A DNA stretch of 33,144 nt from Oscillatoriales cyanobacterium (GCA_004292745.1 RDXH01000085.1:1-33144), one strand, 5' to 3'; shown: positions 7,314-14,829, numbered from the stretch's first letter. Numbers and translations are program-made. Notes: generated from the sequence alone by a model not told the origin.

Positions 7314-7993
7314 CAGTAACTCCCTAGATGAAACGAGGCTAACTGCAAATATATACTGATGGGAATTCCCCAACTAGATTTAACCATTTTTTCCAATAAT
7401 TCCGGCGTTGGTTCGCTTCCATCTTCAAAAGCATAGACACCAAAATTTGGATCTCGATACTTGCCCCGACCGTTAATCCCAACTAACAAACCTTTGGCAT
7501 TAAAAATCGGACCACCACTCATACCAATTTTAACCTCATTTGTATAACCCAAGCTATAGCCTTGGGGCAAAGATTTCGGTAGTACCAGCGAAACGAATCC
7601 CCGTGTCATCACCCAAGCATCAACCTCCGAATCCCCAGGAAACCCTGCTGCTAGCACAGTTTCTGATACCGCTGCTGGCTCAGGGCTGATTGGTGCTAAT
7701 TTATACTCTTTATGACTGCGAAACTGAACGATCGCCAGATCCGTATTACCAAGTCTCTGGACTGTTGAGAGCAAAGGTTTGTGGAGGATGCCATCCCAGG
7801 TCACTATGGTGCGATCGCCCCGCTCGAAGGCGACAACGTGCCAGCTAGTCAGCACCGTGTAAATTTGCCCACTCGATCGGACGATCGCCCCAGAACCCGA
7901 AAATTTCCCCGTCTTAATGCGTACCGTTGTTTGACGCGCCAACTTTTCCACATCCACCCCCGGAAGGGACGATGGGATGGAAAATTGCCCCAA
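7313..7993 (-). CDS. Trypsin-like serine protease, start uncertain
   Basis: 226 aa from a TTG at 7993. The catalytic triad is visible: H52 (TSWHVV), D85 (NTDLAIVQ) and S159 (IGMSGGP), with oxyanion-loop glycines. No ATG occurs before mid-protein and no signal peptide is seen. The frame stays open upstream into the COP23 gene, so the true start could be the TTG or a codon inside the preceding gene; no good ribosome binding site marks either. The gene begins two bases after the preceding gene ends and overlaps the next by one base, so all three are probably co-transcribed. Whether it is exported is unclear. Confidence 0.8.
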   Translation of the reverse strand: MGQFSIPSSLPGVDVEKLARQTTVRIKTGKFSGSGAIVRSSGQIYTVLTSWHVVAFERGDRTIVTWDGILHKPLLSTVQRLGNTDLAIVQFRSHKEYKLAPISPEPAAVSETVLAAGFPGDSEVDAWVMTRGFVSLVLPKSLPQGYSLGYTNEVKIGMSGGPIFNAKGLLVGINGRGKYRDPNFGVYAFEDGSEPTPELLEKMVKSSWGIPISIYLQLASFHLGSY

Positions 7994-7995
7994 TC

Positions 7996-8571
7996 TTAAG
8001 GGAGAAGCGACTCTGGGGAAAAAGGGGGCCGTTGTACCATCTTATTAGTATTTTCTCCTAGTTTTTCCGTCACATCTATGTAGGGAATTATACTAGATTC
8101 GTCCAAATAGGGCATTCCGACTTGTCCTTGACGCCAAGCCAACAAGTTATACAAAGAGCCGATCGGATCTTGACCGGGCTTGAGAGTATAAATCAAATTT
8201 TGGCAGATGCCATTCATTTGGTTAGCGGTGCAAATGACGTTTTGACCATTCATCACACCCACAGTAATGTACTTGAGCTGCTGGTTACGGCGATAGGTTT
8301 CGAGGCGCTGGCTGACTAATTGACACCGAGTTTCCGGGTCATAGCCAGAACCAGAAAAGTAATCTGAAGTCCACTCAATCCAAGGCTCGATCGCACCTTG
8401 AGGGTTTTGATAAACGGTAACAGGCTGACCGTTAGACGTGCTGCACCAAAATCTACCTTCCCCTTGGGTCGGCTGTGAAGGTCTGCTGTGACTGGGTTGA
8501 CACAAAACGGTCATGCTGATGATGGGGATCACAGTTGTTACCCCCAGTTTTGTCAATAATTGGTATTTCAT
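7996..8571 (-). CDS. Secreted COP23-domain protein
   Basis: 191 aa from the ATG at 8571, chosen because GGTGAG lies just upstream and a signal peptide follows directly (MKYQLLTKLGVTTVIPIIS...CQPSHS). Starting at 8616 would add 15 residues in front of the signal. The mature part matches the COP23 pattern: FWCSTSNGQPVTVYQNP, CQLVSQRLETY, NQLKYITVG-like strands, VICTA and LIYTLKPGQDP. Conserved Cys pairs suggest disulfides. COP23 was named for a circadian-oscillating 23-kDa membrane-associated protein of cyanobacteria; its molecular function is not established. It is first in the unit with the two proteases, one of which carries a homologous domain. Confidence 0.85.
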   Translation of the reverse strand: MKYQLLTKLGVTTVIPIISMTVLCQPSHSRPSQPTQGEGRFWCSTSNGQPVTVYQNPQGAIEPWIEWTSDYFSGSGYDPETRCQLVSQRLETYRRNQQLKYITVGVMNGQNVICTANQMNGICQNLIYTLKPGQDPIGSLYNLLAWRQGQVGMPYLDESSIIPYIDVTEKLGENTNKMVQRPPFSPESLLP

Positions 8572-8973
8572 GATGATCTCACCCTGGTTAATAAAAATTG
8601 TCAAAAGAATTGCCAACTAATGATTTAGGGCCGCAGCTCCTATCAAATTCGCTGGTATCGAGATTGTGTTTTTCAGGACTTATGTATCGCCTGAAACGTT
8701 ACACCACACTACCGACCAAGTATTGGATATCACTTGCTAGTCGGGCTACAAGCTTTACGAGCTCGTCTTTTGTGAGGGTAACACCCGTGATGGGTGTCAC
8801 CCTTTATACTGTACATCAAACAAAGGAAATTAACCAGTTTTTTCACTTTATTTTCATTTACGTACTACGCACGCCAAAAATATTTTTAACTATGTAAAAT
8901 TACGTATAAAATGATTGCTACTACTAACTCTCTTTCTCTCAATAGACAGATTGCTTGTTGAGTATTAAAAACG
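8572..8973. promoter_or_regulatory. Divergent promoter spacer with a hairpin at 8776-8802
   Basis: This 402-bp spacer lies between the COP23 unit (minus) and the lipoprotein gene (plus), so it must hold both promoters. The one clear structure is an inverted repeat, GGGTAACACCC (8776-8786) and GGGTGTCACCC (8792-8802), with one mismatch. It could be a regulator site or a weak hairpin. No other gene is seen. Confidence 0.45.
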
Positions 8974-9582
8974 ATGAACAATATCTATCAAAACTTCAGG
9001 TATTTAGTTGCGGGGTTAATTTTGCTCAGTGCCAGCAGTTGTTCTGGCTCCGATGCAGCTAACTCAGCAGAAAATCAGGATCTAACCGCAACCACTCAAC
9101 CTCAGTTCGGACACATACAACTAACGCCAAATCAAATTAACCCTAAATTTAGCCAAGTGTCCCAGCAATTTAGTCCTGTGGAGCCAGTTTTAGCCACTGG
9201 AACCACAGAATTAGACAGCACCGTCACAGTAACGGTCTATAAAGTAGACAAGAATTGTAAAAGTCTCCACCCGGAAACAGTTACAGGCCCAGACAACCAG
9301 CTAATGTCATCTGCTGTGAATGAAGTGTTAAAACAGCAGGTGTTTACGAGTCTAGGTTTGGTAGGTTATCGACTTAGAATCGATCGCACTCTGGGCATCG
9401 CCACCGTAGATTTACGAACATCAGGGAACGACCGACAAAAATTGCAAAATTTGTCTAGTTGCCAAATGTTAAGTTTGTTCGGTGGCGTGCGCCAAACTTT
9501 AACCAGTTATGCTCCTTGGCAAATTAAAACTGTTCGTTTTACAGAGCTTGGAGAGGATATTTTGAACACCGTTCGAGAATAA
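8974..9582 (+). CDS. Putative lipoprotein with GerMN-like domain
   Basis: 202 aa. The N-terminus is a lipoprotein signal, VAGLILLSASSCSG, with a lipobox cysteine near residue 23, so it is probably anchored to a membrane. A linker to residue ~80 is Gln/Asn/Thr-rich. Residues ~83-195 (VTVTVYKVDKNCKSL, MSSAVNEVLKQ, IATVDLR, LGEDI) follow the strand-helix order of GerMN domains, including the small-residue IATVDL strand. GerMN proteins are known from spore germination, but the domain also occurs in non-sporulating bacteria with unknown roles. Domain assignment is by pattern and is moderate; the two internal cysteines may form a disulfide. Confidence 0.6.
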   Translation: MNNIYQNFRYLVAGLILLSASSCSGSDAANSAENQDLTATTQPQFGHIQLTPNQINPKFSQVSQQFSPVEPVLATGTTELDSTVTVTVYKVDKNCKSLHPETVTGPDNQLMSSAVNEVLKQQVFTSLGLVGYRLRIDRTLGIATVDLRTSGNDRQKLQNLSSCQMLSLFGGVRQTLTSYAPWQIKTVRFTELGEDILNTVRE

Positions 9583-9595
9583 GCCCGCGCCAGCA

Positions 9596-9623
9596 CCCCA
9601 ACTATCAGCAAGTTTAGTTGGGG
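9596..9623 (+). terminator. Hairpin after the lipoprotein gene
   Basis: CCCCAACTA (9596-9604) pairs perfectly with TAGTTGGGG (9615-9623) around a 10-base loop. It lies 14 bases after the stop and is followed by CTTCTCAT, a weak T-rich tail. This is a probable but not ideal intrinsic terminator. Confidence 0.55.
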
Positions 9624-9773
9624 CTTCTCATAAAAATAATAATTAAAAAGGTCTTATTCCCGCTCCTAACCACAAGCCCGCCTATCCATCTGAGTCGTTT
9701 AATTTAAAATCTAAAATCTAAAATCTAAAATATAAAATATAAAAATCAGATAACCAACCCCCTGGTAATTCCC

Positions 9774-11150
9774 ATGACACTACCTAACGGCCCAAAAACT
9801 CTGCCCTTTATACAGCTAATTCAATGGATTGCCGATCCGTTAACATACATGGATAAATGTGCTAAGGAATACGGCGACATTTTCACAACCCAATGGGGCA
9901 GCCTGGAACCCTTCGTGATGGTCAGTCACCCGGAAGCGGTGCAGTCCATGCTCAACAGTAGCGCTTTTGAAGCTCCAGGCAGCATGAACAGCATCCTAAA
10001 ACCCTTACTGGGAGAACAATCCATGATTATCCTCTCAGGTCAGAAGCACAAACGCGAGCGCCAACTATTGATGCCTTCTTTTCACGGGGAACGGATGCGC
10101 AACTACGGGCAGCAAATTAGCGATATAGCTCTAGATGTTGCCAGTAAATGGTCGGTGGAGAGACCTTTTTTCGCCCGCAGCGCCATGCAGGAAGTCACCA
10201 TGCGGGTAATCTTACAGGCGGTTTTTGGCTTGGATGACGGCCCGCGATTGCAACAAATCAGGCCCTTACTTGCCTCAATTCTCGATATGACTGGTTCTCC
10301 CCTGCGATCGAGTATGCTATTTTTCAACTGGATGCAGCAAGATTTAGGCCCCTGGAGTCCTTGGGGACGAATGAAACAGCGCCAACGACTAATCAACGAA
10401 CTAATCTATGCTGAAATAGCCGAACGCAGAGACCAACCAGATGCCAGCCGTACCGACATTCTCAGCTTAATGATGGCCGCCCGCGACGAAAACGGGCAAC
10501 CGATGACGGATGAAGAATTGCGCGACGAGTTAATGACACTGCTGTTTGCCGGCCACGAAACCACCGCCACAGCCCTAGCTTGGGCATTTTACTGGATTCA
10601 CAGCATACCATCGGTACGCCACAAACTCCTACAAGAATTGGACAGTTTGGGGGAAAATCCCGACCCGATGGAGATTTTCCGCTTGCCCTATCTGAGTGCC
10701 GTTTGTCAAGAGACGCTGCGGATTTATCCGGTGGGAATGCTCACCTTTCCGCGAGTAGTCAAGTCCCCTGTGGAACTGATGGGATATCAACTAGAGCCTG
10801 GTACGGCTGTGGTCGGCTCGATTTATTTAACTCACCGTCGCGAAGACTTGTATCCAGAACCCCTGCAATTTAAACCAGAACGGTTTTTGGAGAGGCAATT
10901 CTCCCCTTACGAGTATGTCCCCTTTGGAGGGGGAAGCAGGCGCTGCATCGGCATGGCCCTGGCGCAGTTGGAGATGAAACTGGTGTTAGCACAAATTTTG
11001 CGCGATTTCGACCTAGTATTGGCCCACAACAAGCCTGTGCAACCCAAGCGTCGAGGGGTGACTTTAGGCCCAGCCGGCGGTGTGTCGATGGTGATGACTG
11101 GGCGGCGGCAGCGGCAGCAGATGCCTGAACCTGTTGTCAGCGGGGTTTGA
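9774..11150 (+). CDS. Cytochrome P450, CYP110-like
   Basis: 458 aa, a normal full-length P450. All signatures are present: the I-helix oxygen-activation motif AGHETT at 259-264, the K-helix ExxR at E313-R316 (ETLRIYP), PERF near 365, and the heme loop FGGGSRRCIG with the axial cysteine at 391. The start MTLPNGPKTLPFIQLIQWIADPL and overall pattern fit the cyanobacterial CYP110 family, some members of which hydroxylate fatty acids, alkanes or terpenes; the substrate here is unknown. No redox partner gene lies nearby, so it probably uses general ferredoxin. It is followed by a good terminator and is likely monocistronic. Confidence 0.92.
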   Translation: MTLPNGPKTLPFIQLIQWIADPLTYMDKCAKEYGDIFTTQWGSLEPFVMVSHPEAVQSMLNSSAFEAPGSMNSILKPLLGEQSMIILSGQKHKRERQLLMPSFHGERMRNYGQQISDIALDVASKWSVERPFFARSAMQEVTMRVILQAVFGLDDGPRLQQIRPLLASILDMTGSPLRSSMLFFNWMQQDLGPWSPWGRMKQRQRLINELIYAEIAERRDQPDASRTDILSLMMAARDENGQPMTDEELRDELMTLLFAGHETTATALAWAFYWIHSIPSVRHKLLQELDSLGENPDPMEIFRLPYLSAVCQETLRIYPVGMLTFPRVVKSPVELMGYQLEPGTAVVGSIYLTHRREDLYPEPLQFKPERFLERQFSPYEYVPFGGGSRRCIGMALAQLEMKLVLAQILRDFDLVLAHNKPVQPKRRGVTLGPAGGVSMVMTGRRQRQQMPEPVVSGV

Positions 11151-11174
11151 AACTGTAATTTAATTTCGATCGCA

Positions 11175-11209
11175 AACTACCCATAACTTACTGTTTGGGT
11201 GGTTTTTTT
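11175..11209 (+). terminator. Intrinsic terminator of the P450 gene
   Basis: AACTACCCA (11175-11183) pairs with TGGGTGGTT (11196-11204), with one T-G wobble, and runs straight into seven Ts (11203-11209). It lies 24 bases after the stop codon. Confidence 0.75.
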
Positions 11210-11377
11210 CTTCCCCGGGTTCGATCGCATCACCCTCGACTATCACACCTAATTCTTGTTGTTTTTTGTTCTAACCATTGAATAGCTGTTTCCGTCAAAT
11301 TAAAATTTCCAGTTTAAAATAGTTTCAGCCTTGTAAAGACACGATCAAAGCAAAAGTGGGCGATTGCAATAGCCCTC

Positions 11378-11407
11378 TTGATCGATCGAAAACCTCACTG
11401 CCATAAT
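11378..11407 (+). promoter_or_regulatory. Candidate sigma-70 promoter of a small RNA
   Basis: TTGATC (11378-11383) and CATAAT (11402-11407) are separated by 18 bases, a good match to a housekeeping promoter. A start near 11413-11415 would lead into the structured segment that follows. There is no open reading frame downstream. Confidence 0.45.
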
Positions 11408-11412
11408 TTAAA

Positions 11413-11492
11413 AACATATGCATACCCTGTTATTCAGCAAGGGCGGAAGCGTGTGGGCATTGCCTACTCTCTTTCGCCCTCTTTATTTTTTA
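11413..11492 (+). ncRNA. Candidate small RNA ending in an intrinsic terminator
   Basis: A hairpin GGGCG (11441-11445) / CGCCC (11475-11479) with an inner GGC/GCC pair is followed by TCTTTATTTTTT. Together with the promoter at 11378-11407 this predicts a transcript of about 80 bases. Alternatively the RNA continues: 11441-11452 (GGGCGGAAGCG) can pair with about 11614-11628 (CGCTTCGCTGGCCC), and GCCTAC at 11462 with GTAGGC at about 11582. That gives a long rod of roughly 190-225 bases, a shape like 6S RNA. I cannot match the sequence to a known family, and I did not find tmRNA, SRP RNA or RNase P signatures. Confidence 0.4.
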
Positions 11493-11699
11493 GAACGCAG
11501 AAGGAATAAGGTCCTTCGACCCTTCTACCCTTAGACTGTGTTTATGCTCAGCGAAACGGCACTGTGAGTGATGAAGTGGCGGTAGGCCTGTGCGTACTCA
11601 AAGGGCTTGGCGTCGCTTCGCTGGCCCAACCCAGTCAGGAAGAAGGAAGATTCTCCCCATTTTCCCCATTTGCAATTGTGCAAAAAATAATTAATCTAT

Positions 11700-11850
11700 T
11701 CTTAAACAAACTCTTTATAAGTAAGTTCACCTAATTAAATGCAAGTTCCAAATCGCTCAAAAGCTTACTGGCTTGCTATTCTTCACATCGATCCTCTTCC
11801 TTCTTCACATCGATCTTCTTCCTTCTTCCTTCTTCCTTCTACTTATCACT
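11700..11850. repeat. Dispersed repeat, copy 1 (partner at 14918-14999)
   Basis: About 11719-11780 (TAAGTAAGTTCACCTAATT, then AATCGCTCAAAAGCTTACTG, then GCTTGCTATTCTTC) recurs with few changes at 14920-14980. It is followed in both places by runs of CTTCCTTCTT pentamer/heptamer repeats. No coding frame is seen. Confidence 0.75.
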
Positions 11851-11853
11851 CAC

Positions 11854-12141
11854 TTAATCTTCTGTTTTGAGAAATTCTGATACCGAAACTGACTTCGGCA
11901 GATTCTCTATATCTTGAATTTCGCTCTCGTGGGCAAAAAACTCCACTTCTTTATCGTCAATCTGGATCTGATAGCTAGCGGTAGCAGTCACAATGCGTCG
12001 CTTTTTTTTATCTTCTACTAACACCCAACACACCACAGGTCTTACCCACCTCTCAACGTGCTGGCTTTGCTTGGTACTCCCAAAGGCATACCAACCCTTT
12101 GCTTCAATAATTTGAAGCACTTTAAAATCATGATTTGCCAT
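11854..12141 (-). CDS. Conserved-looking small protein of unknown function
   Basis: 95 aa, MANHDFKVLQIIEAKGWYAFGSTKQ...VCWVLVEDKKKRRIVTATA...YQIQIDDKEVEFFAHESEIQDIENL. The composition is that of a folded soluble protein with alternating beta strands, without signal or membrane segment. I do not recognise a family. The coding frame is clean, it is oriented away from the MoaD-like gene, and the two share a 178-bp divergent spacer containing a perfect hairpin (12191-12231). No function can be proposed. Confidence 0.6.
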   Translation of the reverse strand: MANHDFKVLQIIEAKGWYAFGSTKQSQHVERWVRPVVCWVLVEDKKKRRIVTATASYQIQIDDKEVEFFAHESEIQDIENLPKSVSVSEFLKTED

Positions 12142-12190
12142 AAATATCTCGATCGCGCCAACTTCACTATTACTGCTTGATAAAACCTAT

Positions 12191-12231
12191 GTAAACTTAT
12201 CTAAAGCCGTCTTTAGATAATTAGTGTTTAC
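12191..12231. promoter_or_regulatory. Perfect inverted repeat in a divergent spacer
   Basis: TTATCTAAAG (12197-12206) and CTTTAGATAA (12211-12220) form a perfect 10-bp stem with loop CCGT. An outer pair GTAAAC/GTTTAC (12191-12196, 12226-12231) extends it past a five-base bulge. It lies between the unknown 95-aa gene (minus) and the MoaD-like gene (plus). It could be a regulator-binding palindrome or an RNA hairpin; it lacks a T-tract for a terminator. Confidence 0.55.
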
Positions 12232-12319
12232 TTCCTAGGCTTTTGGGTAGTAGGCTATCCCAAGATAAGATTGTATTGTGTATTTGAGCCTTGGCTAAAA
12301 TTTCTAGATTTTAATTATC

Positions 12320-12580
12320 GTGTCTAACTCTTCGATTACCATCACCGTTAAATTTTTTGCAGCGTTTAGTGAAGCCTACAGTGTTTCTGAACAAACATGG
12401 GAATTTCCAATCCTTACCCCAGTCTCTCAAGTGCTCGATCGCGCGATCGCCCAACATCCCCAATTAGAACCCTGGCGCGATCGTACCCGCTTCGGGATCA
12501 ACCTAGAATTCGTCTCCCCTGACACCATCCTCCAAGAGGGCGACGAAGTTGTACTGATTCCCCCTGTTAGTGGTGGGTAG
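12320..12580 (+). CDS. MoaD/ThiS-family sulfur carrier protein
   Basis: 86 aa, starting at GTG 12320. It has the beta-grasp pattern ITVKFFAAFSEA...VSQVLDRAI...RTRFGINLEFV...LQEGDEVVLIPPVSGG. The terminal Gly-Gly is where MoaD-type proteins are adenylated and thiocarboxylated to carry sulfur. Length and ending fit MoaD (small subunit of molybdopterin synthase), but no moaE or other moa gene is nearby, so I do not assign the symbol. The stop codon is directly followed by 14 copies of a heptamer. It lies about 420 bases before threonine synthase, with a second MoaD-like gene just after it. Confidence 0.85.
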   Translation: MSNSSITITVKFFAAFSEAYSVSEQTWEFPILTPVSQVLDRAIAQHPQLEPWRDRTRFGINLEFVSPDTILQEGDEVVLIPPVSGG

Positions 12581-12677
12581 GGCATGGGGCATGGGGCATG
12601 GGGCATGGGGCATGGGGCATGGGGCATGGGGCATGGGGCATGGGGCATGGGGCATGGGGCATGGGGCATGGGGCATG
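12580..12677. repeat. Heptamer array, 14 perfect copies of GGGCATG
   Basis: 14 uninterrupted units of GGGCATG begin on the last base of the MoaD-like gene's stop codon. Cyanobacterial genomes are known for such short tandemly repeated heptamers. The array is open in several frames, which creates artificial Met-Pro-His-Ala-Pro-Cys repeat proteins on the minus strand and Met-Gly-His-Gly ones on the plus strand. A variable-length array of the same unit, in reverse orientation, lies at 21478-21530. Confidence 0.97.
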
Positions 12678-13003
12678 AAATATTGTCTTATACCGCACCA
12701 CGACCAAATTGTCAACCCCAAACTCAAATATTAAGTTTTGTAACAAGTTTTTTAGCAAATCATCCTTGAGTGCGATCGGGCAACAGACCCAGCCTCATAA
12801 TCTGCATTTCCAGGGAGAGCTTGAGAACAACTCCAATCCTTGTCATGCCAAGTTTTCAGCAATCCAAACATCCAAGTTAAATACACCACTGTCTAACTAA
12901 AAATCAATCCCGACTAAAAAGATCGGGTATGGTTGACGCACTAATTTCACCGTGGTATTCTGCGAAAAGAGTTAACAACATTGCAAAACTGGAGAGTTTA
13001 GCT
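12678..13003. promoter_or_regulatory. Leader region of threonine synthase
   Basis: There is no convincing gene in this stretch. A short stem, CCCGA/TCGGG, lies near 12910-12928. An in-frame ATG at 12929 would add 25 residues to ThrC, but GGAGAG just before 13004 marks the later ATG as the real start. The promoter of thrC should be here. Confidence 0.4.
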
Positions 13004-14302
13004 ATGACCCAGGCGACCAGAACCCAATCGACAGCAGCAACCTTCACAGCCCTCAAGTGCAAAGAATGCGGCGAAGAATACGAACTTCAAGCCAAACACG
13101 TCTGCGATTGCTGTTTCGGGCCGCTAGAAGTCAAATACGATTACGATGCTATCCGCCGCACCGTCACTCGCCAAACCATCGAAGCCGGACCAAACTCGAT
13201 TTGGCGTTACCGCGCATTTCTGCCAGTCGCCACAGATAACGTGATCGATGTCGGGACCGGCATGACTCCTCTATTAAAATCCCACCGCCTAGCTCGTCGC
13301 CTGGGTCTAAAAAATCTTTATATTAAAAACGATGCCGTCAATATGCCCACTCTCAGCTTCAAAGATAGAGTGGTGTCCGTTGCCCTCAGCAGAGCAAGAG
13401 AATTAGGTTTCACAACAGTATCCTGTGCCAGCACTGGTAATTTAGCTAACTCTACGGCGGCGATCGCAGCCCACGCCGGACTCGACTGCGTAGTCTTCAT
13501 CCCCTCCGACTTAGAAGCAGGCAAAGTCCTCGGCACACTAATTTACAATCCAACCGTGATGGCAGTTCACGGCAACTACGACCAAGTTAACCGCCTCTGC
13601 TGCGAAGTAGCCAATACACATGGCTGGGGATTTGTCAACATCAACTTGCGCCCCTACTATTCCGAAGGCTCGAAAACCCTAGGCTACGAAGTGATCGAAC
13701 AACTAGGTTGGAAATTGCCCGATCACGTAGTTGCTCCCCTGGCTTCCGGTTCTTTGTTCACCAAAATTTACAAAGGCTTTAACGAATTCACCGAAGTCGG
13801 CTTAGTTGAAGGCAAGAAAGTCCGCTTCAGCGGTGCTCAAGCTGACGGCTGTTCCCCCATCGCCCAAGCCTTCCGCGAAGGCCGCGATTTTGTTAAACCA
13901 GTGAAACCGAATACAATTGCTAAGTCGATCGCGATCGGCAATCCAGCAGACGGGATGTACGCCCTCGACATCGCCCGCAAAACAGGCGGCAACATCGAAT
14001 CCGTCAGCGACAGCGAAATCATCGAAGGCATGAAACTGCTAGCCGAAACCGAAGGCATCTTCACCGAAACCGCAGGTGGCACCACGATCGCCGTCTTGAA
14101 GAAACTTGTAGAAGCAGGTAAAATCAACCCCGATGAAACCACCGTCGCCTACATCACCGGCAATGGCTTAAAAACCCAAGAAGCTGTCCAAGGCTACATC
14201 GGCGAACCCATCACCCTCGAACCAAAACTAGAAGCCTTCGAGCGTGCCCTAGAACGGGCTCGGACATTGGAACGCCTAGAATGGCAGCAAGTTTCGGTTT
14301 AA
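13004..14302 (+). CDS. thrC: Threonine synthase
   Basis: 432 aa from the ATG at 13004, supported by GGAGAG eight bases upstream. It converts O-phosphohomoserine to threonine with pyridoxal phosphate (PLP). A small cysteine cluster opens the protein (C19, C22, C34, C37: CKECG...CDCCFGPLEV), common in this class of threonine synthases. The PLP lysine is K120 in LSFKDRV, followed by the phosphate/substrate loops CASTGNLANSTAA and, later, LASGSLFTKI. AETEGIFTETAGGTT near the C-terminus fits the fold-type II family. The gene lies between two MoaD/ThiS-like sulfur-carrier genes, an arrangement discussed in the findings. Confidence 0.93.
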   Translation: MTQATRTQSTAATFTALKCKECGEEYELQAKHVCDCCFGPLEVKYDYDAIRRTVTRQTIEAGPNSIWRYRAFLPVATDNVIDVGTGMTPLLKSHRLARRLGLKNLYIKNDAVNMPTLSFKDRVVSVALSRARELGFTTVSCASTGNLANSTAAIAAHAGLDCVVFIPSDLEAGKVLGTLIYNPTVMAVHGNYDQVNRLCCEVANTHGWGFVNINLRPYYSEGSKTLGYEVIEQLGWKLPDHVVAPLASGSLFTKIYKGFNEFTEVGLVEGKKVRFSGAQADGCSPIAQAFREGRDFVKPVKPNTIAKSIAIGNPADGMYALDIARKTGGNIESVSDSEIIEGMKLLAETEGIFTETAGGTTIAVLKKLVEAGKINPDETTVAYITGNGLKTQEAVQGYIGEPITLEPKLEAFERALERARTLERLEWQQVSV

Positions 14303-14510
14303 TAGTTATTAGTCATTAGTCATTGGTCATTGGTCATTGGTCATTAGTCAGTAGTCATTAGTCATTAGTCATTGGTCATTAGCTATCAAGCTGTTGACTA
14401 ATGACGACTGATTGTTAACCACCGAGAACTGACTTGTGACTAATAACTACTGACTAATAACTACTGACTGATAACTAATGACTAATGACTAATGACTACT
14501 GACTAAGGAC
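14303..14510. repeat. Heptamer repeat array (TTAGTCA/TTGGTCA type)
   Basis: The whole spacer between thrC and the second MoaD-like gene is degenerate heptamers: TTAGTCA, TTGGTCA and CAGTAGT forms first, then their inverted forms (TGACTAA, TGACTGA) after about 14395. It can fold into a long imperfect hairpin. It is non-coding, and related units recur near 17130-17180. Confidence 0.9.
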
Positions 14511-14517
14511 TAAAAAA

Positions 14518-14793
14518 ATGACTGTTAAAGTTTTAATTCCCACACCACTGCAAAAATTCACCAACAATCAAGCCACAATAGAATGCGGCGGTGATAATAT
14601 TTCTGAACTGATTGAATCCCTCGAAACAAATTGTCCCGGCATCAAAAAAAGCTTGTGCGACGAACAAGGAACACCTCGTAGATTTTTGAATTTCTACGTC
14701 AATGCTGAAGACATCCGGTTTTTAGACGGTACTGAAACTGCTCTTAAAGATGGCGATGAAGTGAGTATTGTACCGGCAGTGGCTGGGGGTTGA
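14518..14793 (+). CDS. MoaD/ThiS-family (CysO-like) sulfur carrier protein
   Basis: 91 aa ending VPAVAGG. The pattern [20 protein letters not shown]...[44 protein letters not shown]...[16 protein letters not shown] is the subfamily that includes CysO, the mycobacterial carrier that feeds thiocarboxylate sulfur to a PLP cysteine synthase. The longer insertion with [14 protein letters not shown] separates it from true MoaD. It is on the same strand as thrC, 215 bp downstream across a repeat array. A terminator-like hairpin follows at 14830-14858. It may donate sulfur to a PLP enzyme; the partner is not proven. Confidence 0.87.
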   Translation: MTVKVLIPTPLQKFTNNQATIECGGDNISELIESLETNCPGIKKSLCDEQGTPRRFLNFYVNAEDIRFLDGTETALKDGDEVSIVPAVAGG

Positions 14794-14829
14794 TTTTTTC
14801 ACCGCCAAGAGATGCCCGATGGGCTTGAG

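Noticed and set aside
12427-12769. Several open frames coding for MPHAPCP or MGHGAWG repeats
   Set aside because: They are direct translations of the GGGCATG heptamer array, open in all phases by chance.
12929-13003. Upstream ATG extending threonine synthase by 25 residues
   Set aside because: The later ATG at 13004 has a good GGAGAG site and gives the N-terminus expected for cyanobacterial ThrC.
14303-14510. Possible CRISPR array between thrC and the CysO-like gene
   Set aside because: The units are 7 bp with no spacers; this is a heptamer repeat array and no cas gene is near.
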